Shown piece by piece: positions 28,182 through 36,288 of a DNA stretch of 64,000 nt; the first letter of the stretch is position 1, and each line of letters starts with the position of its first letter. This DNA is from Nocardiopsis sp. TSRI0078 (GTDB lineage: Bacteria > Actinomycetota > Actinomycetes > Streptosporangiales > Streptosporangiaceae), in the NCBI RefSeq assembly GCF_001905145.1, contig NZ_LWLB01000032.1, forward strand, positions 98,622-162,621, written 5' to 3'. The translations under genes were made by a program, and so were the position numbers. Under the pieces are notes generated by a model. The model saw only the letters and a list, made by a program, of their open reading frames with translations. It had not been told where the DNA came from and made no database searches.

Positions 28182-30332
28182 TCAGGCGCCGAAGCAGCAG
28201 AAGCCGATCGGCCCGAGGTGAACAGCCACCGCCTCGGGCAGGGGCACGCCCCCCGCGAACGACCGGTGGAAGCGGCGCATCGCCGTGTCGGTCCTGGAGT
28301 CCCCGACGGGGACGGGGCTGGCCACCACCGCGCGGACCCCGGCGGCGAGCAGTGCGCCGACGAACCCCAGCGGCGCCCCGGTACGGCCCGCGAAGCCCCG
28401 GCCGCTCCAGCAGGTGGACAGGACCACCACGTCCGGCACCCGGGGCAGCGCGGTCAGGTCGCAGGCGAGCAGGGGGCCGTCGTCCAGCGTGACCGAGGCG
28501 AGCATGGGCGCACGGTGGGGAACGCGCCCGTGTCCGGCCAGGTGGACCAGGTCGGCCTCCTCGAAGGCGGCCAGCACCTCCGAGCGCCCGGTCCGGTCGG
28601 CGGTGAGCACACGCGCCTTCGGGTAGAGGCCGGCCAGCCCGGCCACCTCGCGCCCGGCCCCGGCGGGGCCGGGCGCCGCCACCAGCAGTACACGTCCGGG
28701 TACGGCGGGTCCGGCGGTGCCGGCGGGGGCGCGGTCCAGCCAGAACCGGGCGGTGGGCACCAGGTGCGTCGGACGCCCCCGTAGCGGAGGAAGCATGCCC
28801 CACGGCGGATCGCCCAGGTAGGGGTCGCCCGCCACCACCAGCGGGCGGTCCCCGACCAGCGGCAGCAGCGGACCGAGCAGGGCGTCGGCGGCGGTGCCGG
28901 CCGCCTTCCGGGCGTCGTCCCCGAACGCGTGCCCGGGGAGCAGCAGCGGGTGCACGAACCGGCCGAGCGCCCGTGCCACGCGGGGCAGCGGCCCCAGTAC
29001 CCGGGCGTGGACCCGGCCGTCCGCGGCCACGAGCGCCACGGCCTCCCCGCCGGCCCTCGTGTACCGGACGAACGCCCGGTCGCCGAGCCTCTCCGAGAGC
29101 GCGTCGGCCACGGGCACGGGCCGCGGGTCCCGGCGCGGTCCGTCCGCGTGCTCCCGTGCGGGCGCGGAGGGAGACGGGGAGCCGGACGACCGCGCGGACC
29201 GGGCCTCGTGGTGCGCCTGCCAGCGGGCGGACTCCATGCGTCGTGCGACGGTGTTGGGGTCGCGGCCGCCGGCCAGGGCGTCCCGGTAGTGCTCGGCCAG
29301 CGAGACCGTCGCCGGCGTACGCACCCCGGGGCCGGGGACGCGGGGGACCGCCCAGGTCCGGGCCAGCTCCGCCCACTCCAGGGCGGCCGCCGCGTCCCCG
29401 GCCTCCAGCGCGTTCTCCAACCCCGCCTGGACCACGTGCGGGTCGTTCCCCGCCTCCGCGAGCCAGGGCCCCGGCATGCGGGACGAGGTGCGCTCCAGCG
29501 CGTCCAGCGCCCGGTGCGGCGCGGCCCGTCCGCGCGGTTCCGGCACCGCCAACGGCCTCCGGGCGGCCAGGGCGTTGCGCGCCCGGGACACGGGACGGGA
29601 CCGGTCGCCGCGCACCGCGATCCGCTCCAGGCGCGCGGCCAGCCGGTGCCACTGCGAACCGGTACCGAACGTGTACCGCACCCGGCGGGTGAGTTCGACG
29701 GCGCGGAGGCGGTCGCCCCGCAGCAGCCGCAGCTTGGCCTCCACCAGCATGGTGTGGGCCGACGCGGGCGCCCCGTCGGCCCAGGGGCCGTCCACCAGGG
29801 CCGCCGCGGCGTCCTCCACCAGGCCCTCGGCCAGCAGCGCCTCGGCCAGGTCCACGTGCAGGGCCTCCCGCCGCTCGGGGGGAAGGCGGTCGGTCAGGCC
29901 GTGGAAGGTGGCGATGGCCCCTGAGGCGTCGCCCCGGTAGAGGCTCAGGCACCCCAGGTTCTGGCGGACCACCATGTCCATCAGCGGCAGACGGCGCTCC
30001 TCCGCCAGGGAGCGGGCCTCGCACAGGTGGTCCTCGGCCTGGGCGAAACGTCCGCACAGCGTCTGTGCCAGTCCCAGGTTGAGCAGGACTCCCGGCATCA
30101 CCGTCACGGACTCGGCGACCGGGTGGCCGCGGAGCCGCCGATGGGTGTCGGTCAGCAGTGCCGCGGTCTGCTCGAACATGCCGCCCTCCTGCGCCATCAG
30201 TACTCCGCGGGTGACCCGGGCGAGCAGTGTTCTGCCGGAGCGCAGCACAGTGTGGTCGAGTTCGTCCTGTACGTCCGGGAGGGGGAGGGAGGAGTCCGGG
30301 GGGAGGGGGGACGGCTGGGCGTGCAGGGACAC
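28182..30332 (-). CDS. TPR-CHAT protein (caspase-like peptidase domain)
   Basis: About 716 residues. The N-terminal two thirds are helical with TPR-like repeats (LLNLGLAQTLCGRFAQAEDHL, cited as LLNLGLAQTLCGRFAQAED; VVRQNLGCLSLYRGDASGAI; VDLAEALLAEGLVEDAAAAL). The C-terminal 300 residues form a CHAT domain with both catalytic residues: His in LVHLAGHGRVPH and Cys in VVVLSTCWSGRGF. CHAT proteins are caspase/separase-like cysteine peptidases often used in signalling or cell-suicide pathways. GTG at 30332 has GAAAGG nine bases upstream; earlier in-frame starts (ATG 30467, GTG about 30482) would add a low-complexity leader. It is the last gene of a cluster with the small protein at 30607 and the sigma-like factor at 31044. 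Substrate and trigger are unknown. Confidence 0.88.
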   Translation of the reverse strand: MSLHAQPSPLPPDSSLPLPDVQDELDHTVLRSGRTLLARVTRGVLMAQEGGMFEQTAALLTDTHRRLRGHPVAESVTVMPGVLLNLGLAQTLCGRFAQAEDHLCEARSLAEERRLPLMDMVVRQNLGCLSLYRGDASGAIATFHGLTDRLPPERREALHVDLAEALLAEGLVEDAAAALVDGPWADGAPASAHTMLVEAKLRLLRGDRLRAVELTRRVRYTFGTGSQWHRLAARLERIAVRGDRSRPVSRARNALAARRPLAVPEPRGRAAPHRALDALERTSSRMPGPWLAEAGNDPHVVQAGLENALEAGDAAAALEWAELARTWAVPRVPGPGVRTPATVSLAEHYRDALAGGRDPNTVARRMESARWQAHHEARSARSSGSPSPSAPAREHADGPRRDPRPVPVADALSERLGDRAFVRYTRAGGEAVALVAADGRVHARVLGPLPRVARALGRFVHPLLLPGHAFGDDARKAAGTAADALLGPLLPLVGDRPLVVAGDPYLGDPPWGMLPPLRGRPTHLVPTARFWLDRAPAGTAGPAVPGRVLLVAAPGPAGAGREVAGLAGLYPKARVLTADRTGRSEVLAAFEEADLVHLAGHGRVPHRAPMLASVTLDDGPLLACDLTALPRVPDVVVLSTCWSGRGFAGRTGAPLGFVGALLAAGVRAVVASPVPVGDSRTDTAMRRFHRSFAGGVPLPEAVAVHLGPIGFCCFGA

Positions 30333-30606
30333 GTACGGGTGCCTTTCACCGAGGGGGGAGGTCCGGCCCCCAGGAATAGCAGCGGTGAGGGTGCGGCGGG
30401 AGTGGTCGGAGCCGATCTGGGGCGACCCGGCGTGCGCGAACCCGGACGAAGCCGGATGAAGGGCCATGACCGTGAGTGTGTTCACGTTGTCCCCCAACCC
30501 GGGTTCGGAGCGTCCCGTACTGTGACGGCTGGGATGCCGTGGCCCGAACACCGCGGCCGGGGTGGCGCTGCACGGGGCGCCGGGGCGGCCGGGACGGGCC
30601 TTCCGG

Positions 30607-31047
30607 TCAGATGGTGAACCAGTCGGTGACCACCGTCGGGTGGCCCATCCTGCGCAGTGACAGGCTGATCGGACCGCGGGCCAGGCCGGACAGGGTGAAC
30701 CTGCCGTCCTCACCGACCCGCAGGCGGTCGGAGGAGCCGGGGCGGCGCACGTGCAGGACCGCGTGTTCGCACTCCCCGGTGGCCAGCCCGGACAGGGCGC
30801 GCAGCCTCCCCTCCGAGTGGACCTGGAGGTCCATGGTGAGGTCTTCGTGCTCGAACCGCAGGACGGCCACCGCCACACCGTCCGCACCGTCCTCGGCGGA
30901 GCGCAGGACCTCGGTGGCGGGTTCGGCCTCCCCGGTCAGCCGGGCCACGTCGGAGCCGTCGTCGCAGCGGTCGAAGGCGGCCAGGGCGGCCGACCGCCCC
31001 TCCAGGGCCCACGGGGGGAGGGGGTCGGTCCCGGGCTGGTCCCTCAC
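30607..31047 (-). CDS. small beta-rich protein of the sigma/CHAT cluster
   Basis: A 146-residue protein of unknown function. The N-terminal 60 residues are acidic and probably helical. The C-terminal 85 look like an immunoglobulin or carboxypeptidase-regulatory-type beta-sandwich (LTMDLQVHSEGRLRALSGL, then VGEDGRFTLSGLARGPISL) ending in VVTDWFTI. Its GTG start overlaps the stop of the upstream sigma-like gene by GTGA, with GGAGG in that gene's last codons, so the two are translationally coupled. Similar small proteins accompany CHAT genes in other actinomycetes as I recall; a regulatory or adaptor role is inferred only. Confidence 0.82.
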   Translation of the reverse strand: MRDQPGTDPLPPWALEGRSAALAAFDRCDDGSDVARLTGEAEPATEVLRSAEDGADGVAVAVLRFEHEDLTMDLQVHSEGRLRALSGLATGECEHAVLHVRRPGSSDRLRVGEDGRFTLSGLARGPISLSLRRMGHPTVVTDWFTI

Positions 31048-31835
31048 GTCGGTTCCTCCAGGAGGCGGCGGAGTCTGCGGAGCATGCGGCGCCGCTGGTT
31101 CGCGGCGGTCCTCGGGTTCACCTGGCCGTCGGCGGACCGGGGGCCGTCGGGGTCGAAGGGCTCGTCCGCGGCCCCGTCGAGGTAGAACAGGGCGGCACGC
31201 CGCTCTCCGGGGTCGGTCAGCCGACGGATCGCGCGGCGCAGTTCGTCGTGCTCCTCCTTGTGCAGGTAGGCGGACTCGGGCCCCGGAGCCCGGAGGGAGT
31301 CGTCCCGGGGGAGGCTCCGGGGGTCGACCGGCTGCAGGCGGGCGCTCTGGCGGCGCTGGCGGCCGCAGACGTCGCGGGTGACCCGGCGCAGCCAGGAGCG
31401 GAGCATCTCGGGGGAGCGCAGGCGGGGCAGGTGCTGGTTCAGGGTCAGCCACACCGTCTGCACGGCGTCCTCCCGGTCCGGAGGGGACAGGTGGTAGGAG
31501 CGGGCGACCGCGTTCACGACGGGCAGGTGCCGGTCCACGATGGCCTCCCACGCCCCGTGCTCGCCCCGGCAGGCCCGCCGTACGAGTTCCGCGTCACCGG
31601 GAAAGGCGTCAGGGGCGGGGGAGGGAGGAGGAACCGGAGACGGGCCACCGCCCCGTCCGCCCGCGTCCCGTGGTGTTCCGCCCGTCCCGAAGCCGATCGT
31701 GGCGCGGCCGGTTGTGGCCGTGTCCGGCGAAGGCGGGGGTGCTTCCTCCTGAGAAAAGGTCGAAAGTACGGTTTGAGGAGAGGTTCGGGTGCCACGGATG
31801 CCCTCGTGCGACTGGTCTGGCACACCCGCCCCCAC
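31044..31835 (-). CDS. ECF-type RNA polymerase sigma factor with degenerate region 4
   Basis: Up to 263 residues. After a Pro/Gly-rich leader of about 75 residues comes a good sigma region 2: DAELVRRACRGEHGAWEAI, DREDAVQTVWLTLNQHLPRL and MLRSWLRRVTRDVCGR. Region 4 is poor: LRRAIRRLTDPGERRAALF and the closing RRRMLRRLRRLLEE remain, but the helix-turn-helix between them is replaced by an Asp/Gly/Pro-rich stretch (EPFDPDGPRSADGQ). Promoter -35 recognition may therefore be altered or lost. The start is uncertain: GTG at 31835 has no ribosome site and the long leader is doubtful. First gene of the sigma/small protein/CHAT cluster. Confidence 0.8.
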   Translation of the reverse strand: MGAGVPDQSHEGIRGTRTSPQTVLSTFSQEEAPPPSPDTATTGRATIGFGTGGTPRDAGGRGGGPSPVPPPSPAPDAFPGDAELVRRACRGEHGAWEAIVDRHLPVVNAVARSYHLSPPDREDAVQTVWLTLNQHLPRLRSPEMLRSWLRRVTRDVCGRQRRQSARLQPVDPRSLPRDDSLRAPGPESAYLHKEEHDELRRAIRRLTDPGERRAALFYLDGAADEPFDPDGPRSADGQVNPRTAANQRRRMLRRLRRLLEEPT

Positions 31836-31935
31836 TATGATCGGACTCCCGCTCGCCGGGGCTCACGCTAGTCTCTCGGGCCTCCGGGCGCGGCGGGAAC
31901 GCTGGAAAAGACCAGTGTGAGCGCTGGTTCTCAGT

Positions 31936-31950
31936 GTGCCCTTGGGGCAC
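31936..31950. promoter_or_regulatory. palindrome upstream of the DUF3145 gene
   Basis: GTGCCC-TTG-GGGCAC is a perfect 6-bp inverted repeat in the relatively AT-rich 200-base region between the divergent sigma-like and DUF3145 genes. It may be an operator or part of a promoter. Confidence 0.4.
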
Positions 31951-32038
31951 AATGGGGCAAAAGAATTCAGGCGGGTATGCAACCTTCTCGTGGTACGAGG
32001 GCGTCGGGGAAGCGCACTCGTTCGTATCAGGAGGTTCG

Positions 32039-32533
32039 GTGTCCGCACGTGGCGTCTTGTACGTCCACTCCGCGCCCGCGGCGCTGTGCCCACACGTCGA
32101 GTGGGCGGTCGCGGGCGTTGTTGGAGTACCCGTGAAACTCGACTGGGTCGCCCAGCCCGCGGCACCCGGCAACCATCGGGCCGAGCTCAACTGGCAGGGG
32201 AGGCCGGGAACGGCGGGCGCGGTGGCCTCGGCGCTGAACACGTGGCAGCGCCTGCGTTTCGAGGTGACCGAGGAGGGGTCGCCCGGCTGCGACGGCATGC
32301 GCTACAGCTACACGCCCTCCCTCGGCATGTTCACCGCCCTCACCAGTGCCGCGGGGGAGGTCCTCGTGCCGGAGGGCCGTCTGCGCCTCGCCGTGGAGCG
32401 GGCCGCCGCCGACGGCGTCGAGCTGGCCGCCGAGATCGAACGCCTCACCGGCCGGGCCTGGGACGAGGAGCTGGAACCCTTCCGCTACGCGGGCGACGGC
32501 GCTCCGGTGCGCTGGCTCCACGCGGCGGGCTGA
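32039..32533 (+). CDS. DUF3145 family protein
   Basis: A 164-residue conserved actinobacterial protein of unknown function. It begins with the family hallmark GVLYVHSAPAALCPHVEWAV, cited as GVLYVHSAPAALCPHVEW, continues with LDWVAQPAAPGNHRAEL and NWQG, and ends with WDEELEPFRYAGDGAPVRWL. GTG at 32039 has a strong AGGAGG five to six bases upstream, which rules out the longer in-frame starts. No membrane segment. It converges with the DUF1707 gene, with about 30 bases between the stops. Confidence 0.93.
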   Translation: MSARGVLYVHSAPAALCPHVEWAVAGVVGVPVKLDWVAQPAAPGNHRAELNWQGRPGTAGAVASALNTWQRLRFEVTEEGSPGCDGMRYSYTPSLGMFTALTSAAGEVLVPEGRLRLAVERAAADGVELAAEIERLTGRAWDEELEPFRYAGDGAPVRWLHAAG

Positions 32534-32564
32534 GCGCCGGGAGGGGCGGGCCTGCGCCCTGGCG

Positions 32565-33128
32565 TCAGGGCGGCTCCTCCCCGCTGGGCCAGATGGCGGA
32601 GGCGAGCAGGACGGCCGCCCATATGCCCAGCGGCACCAGCGGCCAGTAGGGCACGAGCTCCCCGTCCATCAGGCTCACCGCGCCCCAGACGCCGGTGAGG
32701 GCCACCGCGACGCCCAGCCACCAGCGCCACTCCTCGCCCCACCCCCGCCAGGCGGCGGGCAGGACGGACAGGTCGCCTCCGGCGGAGGAGCCGCGGCGTG
32801 AGGGCGGGCGGGGACCGGGTCCGCACCCGGGGCCGGTGCGCGCCGCCTCCGGCGGGCCGTGCCTCAGGTCCCGCCGGTCCGGCGGGTCGGTCCAGGCGGG
32901 TCCGGGGGAGGAAGGCCCGTGCGCGGAGAGGTCGGGGACGGGAAGGTCGGCGGTCAGCGAGCGCAGCTCGCCGAGCAGCACGGCGCCCAGTGCCAGACCC
33001 ACCCGGTGGTCGTACTCCTCGTGGTCCAGGCGGCCCTCGACGAACGCGGTGGTGAGGTGCTCCACCGTGAGGTCGCGTTCGGCGTCCGAGGCGCGCATCT
33101 GGTTCAGCGGCAGGCGTTCGTCCTCCAC
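32565..33128 (-). CDS. DUF1707 domain membrane protein
   Basis: A 187-residue protein. The N-terminal DUF1707 (SHOCT-like) domain reads MRASDAERDLTVEHLTTAF, EGRLDHEEYDHRV and LGELRSLTADLP. A Pro/Gly/Arg-rich linker follows, then two hydrophobic segments at the C-terminus (WWLGVAVALTGVWGAVSLM and YWPLVPLGIWAAVLLASA). It is probably anchored in the cytoplasmic membrane with DUF1707 inside. Function unknown. GTG at 33128 is preceded by GGGGTGGGAA. The upstream region carries the GGAAAGG repeats at 33270-33308. Confidence 0.87.
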   Translation of the reverse strand: MEDERLPLNQMRASDAERDLTVEHLTTAFVEGRLDHEEYDHRVGLALGAVLLGELRSLTADLPVPDLSAHGPSSPGPAWTDPPDRRDLRHGPPEAARTGPGCGPGPRPPSRRGSSAGGDLSVLPAAWRGWGEEWRWWLGVAVALTGVWGAVSLMDGELVPYWPLVPLGIWAAVLLASAIWPSGEEPP

Positions 33129-33269
33129 TTCCCACCCCCAAAGGCGCGAGTTGGTGACCACACGATACGCGTCGCGCCCGGCGTGGAAAAGGGATACACG
33201 GAAAGTGAGACGGCACCTCCCGCGCAGAGCCCGGGAGCTGCGACGACGCCGCCCTGGGCCGTTCCGGGA

Positions 33270-33308
33270 CCTTTCCGGGAAAGGCCCAGGGAAAGGGCTC
33301 TGGAAAGG
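33270..33308. repeat. 12-base-phased GGAAAGG repeats with inverted copy
   Basis: CCTTTCC (33270-33276), one base, then GGAAAGG (33278-33284) form a perfect inverted repeat. Further direct copies of GGAAAGG lie at 33290-33296 and 33302-33308, each exactly 12 bases on. The cluster lies between the inositol-phosphatase stop and the DUF1707 start, both on the minus strand. Confidence 0.75.
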
Positions 33309-33358
33309 GGGCGGGGGAGGGACCGGCGGCACGCCGGACGCACTTCCGGGAGCGCCCC

Positions 33359-34165
33359 TCAGGAGGCCAGCCAACGGGCGACGTCCCGGCAGGTGCGCGG
33401 ATCGGCGCCACCGACCAGGCCCGTGTGCTCGTAGGCCCCCCGGTAGTCGAACGGCGTGCCGTCCAGGCGGGTGACCAGACCGCCCGCCTCCTCCAGGACG
33501 AGGGCCGGCGCGGCCACGTCCCAGTCGCGGACCGGCACGTCCTTGACGAACAGGTGCGCGGAACCGTCGGCGACCAGGCACAGCTTCAGCGCGATGCTGC
33601 CGCTCTCCAGGTAGGCGCCGTAGCCGAGGTGCTCGTGGACCCGGCGGGCGATCCCCCTCGGCTCGGGGGTGTTGTCGGTGAGCACGCCCCGCCCGGGGGC
33701 GGGCGCCTCACAGGGGGGCAGCGGGCGTCCGTCGCGCCGTGCGCCCCGGCCCCGTACCGCCGTGTAGAGGGTCCCGGTCTCGGGGGCGAACACCGCGGCG
33801 ACCTCGGGCCGCTCCCCGACCATCAGCGCCGCCTGCGTCACGTACCCGGGGAACCCGTGGACGTAGCTGGCGGTGCCGTCGACGGGGTCGATCAGCCAGT
33901 AGCGGGGCGGACGCTCCCCGCGCAGCGACGCGGGGTCCTCCTCGCTGACCACCGGGATCCGCCCGTCGACCCTCCCCAACCGCTCCGACAGGGCCCGGTG
34001 CGCCATGCCGTCGGCCCCGGCCTTGAACTGGTCGCCCTCCCACACCCCGCTGCGGGCGCGGGCGTCGGACCGCCACGCGCGGAGCAGGCCGCCGACCTCC
34101 ACGACCGCCGCGGCCACCGCCTCCGACAGCGGGTGCGTACCGGCCGCCTCGTGCGCGGCGGTCAC
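33359..34165 (-). CDS. inositol monophosphatase-family phosphatase
   Basis: A 268-residue metal-dependent phosphatase. Metal-binding motifs are present in order: SEED (ISVVSEEDP-type, here PVVSEEDPASL), WLIDPVDGTASYVHGFP (DPxDGT) and RDWDVAAPALVLEEAGG (WDxAA). Family members act on inositol-1-phosphate, 3'-phosphoadenosine-5'-phosphate or histidinol phosphate; which one applies here cannot be read from sequence. The GTG at 34165 overlaps the upstream ATP-grasp stop by GTGA, so it is translationally coupled to that gene and probably works in the same pathway. Confidence 0.88.
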   Translation of the reverse strand: MTAAHEAAGTHPLSEAVAAAVVEVGGLLRAWRSDARARSGVWEGDQFKAGADGMAHRALSERLGRVDGRIPVVSEEDPASLRGERPPRYWLIDPVDGTASYVHGFPGYVTQAALMVGERPEVAAVFAPETGTLYTAVRGRGARRDGRPLPPCEAPAPGRGVLTDNTPEPRGIARRVHEHLGYGAYLESGSIALKLCLVADGSAHLFVKDVPVRDWDVAAPALVLEEAGGLVTRLDGTPFDYRGAYEHTGLVGGADPRTCRDVARWLAS

Positions 34166-35241
34166 CGGGCGCGCACCGGCACGGCGGGGGCCTGGCCGCC
34201 CGCCGACAGCCGCCGGGGCAGCGCCGGGGCGCCCACGGGCGCGGGGGTGATGCCCTGTGCGGTGAACTCGGACTCGCTGAGGAAGTCGTCCGTCCACCGC
34301 CGTACCATCGCCACCCCCTCGCGCCAGTCGTCGGCCAGGCGGGGTCCGTCGGCGACGGCCTGTTTCAGCAGGCCGGCGATCTCGTCGACCCCGGCGGCCG
34401 CGGTCAGCGACGCCGTGGAGGAGAACCGCGGGTTGATCTCGAACACCCTCGGCCGGCCCTCCCCGTCCAGGCACAGCTGCACGTTGAACGGTCCGTCGGC
34501 GCGCAGCGCGGCCTGCACCGCCTTGCAGGTGCGGACCACCTCCTCCTGGCGCCGGGTCACCGCGTACCTGGTCACCCCCTGCTTGAGGACGACCTCCTTG
34601 GGCACCACGGCCTGCACGTCGCCGTCCCGCCACACCACCACCGAGACCGTGTACTCCGGTCCGGTGATCCTCTCCTGCACGATCAGCTCGTCCGCCGCGT
34701 AGCCGCCCTCGGCCACCACCTGGACCATGTCGCGGACCGAGTCGACGACCACCACCCCGCGGCTGCCCCGCCCGGTGCGGGGTTTGACGATGAGGCCCCC
34801 GGGCGCCGAGCCCGCGGCGTCGCTGGGCCACTCCGAGGCCAGCCAGGTGCGCGGCACCCCGATCCCGGCGTCCTCCAGCTCCCGCATGAGCACGTACTTG
34901 TCCAGGCAGGCGGTGACGAAGTCCAGCCGGGGGAGCAGGACCGCCACCCCGTCCTTGGCCAGTTCGCCCACGTGGACCAGTTCCTCGTCCACCAGGGGGA
35001 CGACCGCGACGGCGTCCTCGTCCGCGCACAGTGTCCGCATCCGGGGCAGGAACGCGTCGCTGTCACCCGGGGGCACCAGGTAGCCGCGGTCGGCCAGGTA
35101 CAGGCCCGGAGCGGCGGGGTCGACATCGGTCGCCACCACACGGAAACCGTGTCCACGCAGATGGAGAATGGTGTCGGGGGTGGGAGCCGACCCCGCTGTG
35201 GTCACCACGACGGTCGGTTTCCTCACAGGCTGCTGTGGCAC
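34162..35241 (-). CDS. ATP-grasp enzyme
   Basis: A 359-residue carbon-nitrogen ligase-like protein. The N-terminal Rossmann-like part has VVVTTAGSAPTPDTILHLR and VVATDVDPAAPGLYLAD. The ATP-grasp fold follows with GGLIVKPRTGRGSRGVVVV (ATP-binding lysine and glycine-rich loop), ELIVQERITGPEYTVSVVV and the metal-binding PRVFEINPRFSST. It resembles stand-alone carbamoyl-phosphate-synthase-large-chain-like or PylC-like ligases that join an amine to a carboxylate. The product is unknown. GTG at 35241 has AAGGA nine bases upstream. It overlaps and is coupled to the inositol-phosphatase-family gene. Confidence 0.87.
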   Translation of the reverse strand: MPQQPVRKPTVVVTTAGSAPTPDTILHLRGHGFRVVATDVDPAAPGLYLADRGYLVPPGDSDAFLPRMRTLCADEDAVAVVPLVDEELVHVGELAKDGVAVLLPRLDFVTACLDKYVLMRELEDAGIGVPRTWLASEWPSDAAGSAPGGLIVKPRTGRGSRGVVVVDSVRDMVQVVAEGGYAADELIVQERITGPEYTVSVVVWRDGDVQAVVPKEVVLKQGVTRYAVTRRQEEVVRTCKAVQAALRADGPFNVQLCLDGEGRPRVFEINPRFSSTASLTAAAGVDEIAGLLKQAVADGPRLADDWREGVAMVRRWTDDFLSESEFTAQGITPAPVGAPALPRRLSAGGQAPAVPVRAR

Positions 35242-35497
35242 CTTCGGAGTCCTTCCAAGCGCGGTCGGTGGACGTGTGGAGGATGTTCACCGAGCCTAGA
35301 CCGCGGGCCACCCGATGACCCGTGATTGGCCGGATCCGGTTGCCGGGTGAACCGTACGTGCCTTTCGCGCGTGTATTCACCGGCCCCGGAAGGAGAGGGC
35401 CGGGGGCGGATGCGCTGCGGCGCCGCACCACCCGCCCCCGACGGGTCCGGCGGACCCGTTCCCCGGGTCCGTTCCGCGACCGCCGCCTCCCGTGCGC

Positions 35498-36028
35498 CTA
35501 CTTCTGCTCGTAGACCGGGGTGAGCATCGCGCGGCCCAGGGAGTGCGAGAACAGGTTGAAGCCGAGGAAGGCCGGACTCGCCGACTCGTCCACCTCCAGG
35601 CGGGGGACGTCCACCGCGTGCACCACGAAGAAGTACCGGTGCGGACCGTGCCCGGGGGGCGGAGCGGCGCCGATGTAGCGGTGCGATCCCGCGTCGTTGC
35701 GCAGGGTCACGGCTGGTTCCGGCAGGCCGGAACCGTCCCCGGCACCCGTCGCCAACTCGGTGACCTCGACGGGGATGTTCGCCACCGCCCAGTGCCAGAA
35801 GCCGCTGGCGGTGGGCGCGTCCGGGTCGAAGCAGGTGACGGCGAAGCTCCGCGTCCCCTCGGGGAAGCCGCTCCAGGACAGGTTCGGCGAGACGTCCTCG
35901 CCTCCTGCGCCCATGATCCCGCTGACCTGGGCCTTGGGCAGGGTCTTCCCGTCGGCCACGTCGTCGCTGGTGACGGTGAACGACGCGACCTGGGGCAGGA
36001 AGTCGTAGGGGGAGGGTGGCATGGCCAC
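35498..36028 (-). CDS. YbhB/YbcL family (PEBP, Raf-kinase-inhibitor-like) protein
   Basis: A 176-residue phosphatidylethanolamine-binding-fold protein. Family blocks are [20 protein letters not shown], the ligand-pocket sequence [19 protein letters not shown] and [13 protein letters not shown]. No signal peptide is seen, so it is cytoplasmic. Bacterial members have no settled function. GTG at 36028 has GGAGG eight bases upstream, better placed than for the internal ATG two codons later. It is divergent from the LLM oxidoreductase gene. Confidence 0.92.
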   Translation of the reverse strand: MAMPPSPYDFLPQVASFTVTSDDVADGKTLPKAQVSGIMGAGGEDVSPNLSWSGFPEGTRSFAVTCFDPDAPTASGFWHWAVANIPVEVTELATGAGDGSGLPEPAVTLRNDAGSHRYIGAAPPPGHGPHRYFFVVHAVDVPRLEVDESASPAFLGFNLFSHSLGRAMLTPVYEQK

Positions 36029-36288
36029 GAAGGGGCCTCCTTCGTTCGTCTGGATGGGCTTCTGCGGCCCGGCCGGGCTCCGGCGGAAGGCGGGGCCCGG
36101 CCCCGGGCCCTACGAACATACGCCCCGCCGGGAGCGTGCGTCTCGGGACGGAGCGCCGTGTCGGAAGACGGGTTCCGCACCTGGTGGCCCACGAACGGGG
36201 AGGCGCTCCGAGACGACAGACCGACCGGGCGGTACGGTCTTGTCGACAGAATCGGATTCGGTCCTTCGAACACCGACAGGGAGCCGCC

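Noticed and set aside
30333-30606. N-terminal extension of the CHAT protein from upstream in-frame starts
   Set aside because: The added residues are low-complexity and the GTG at 30332 has a better-placed ribosome site. The extension remains possible but is not preferred.
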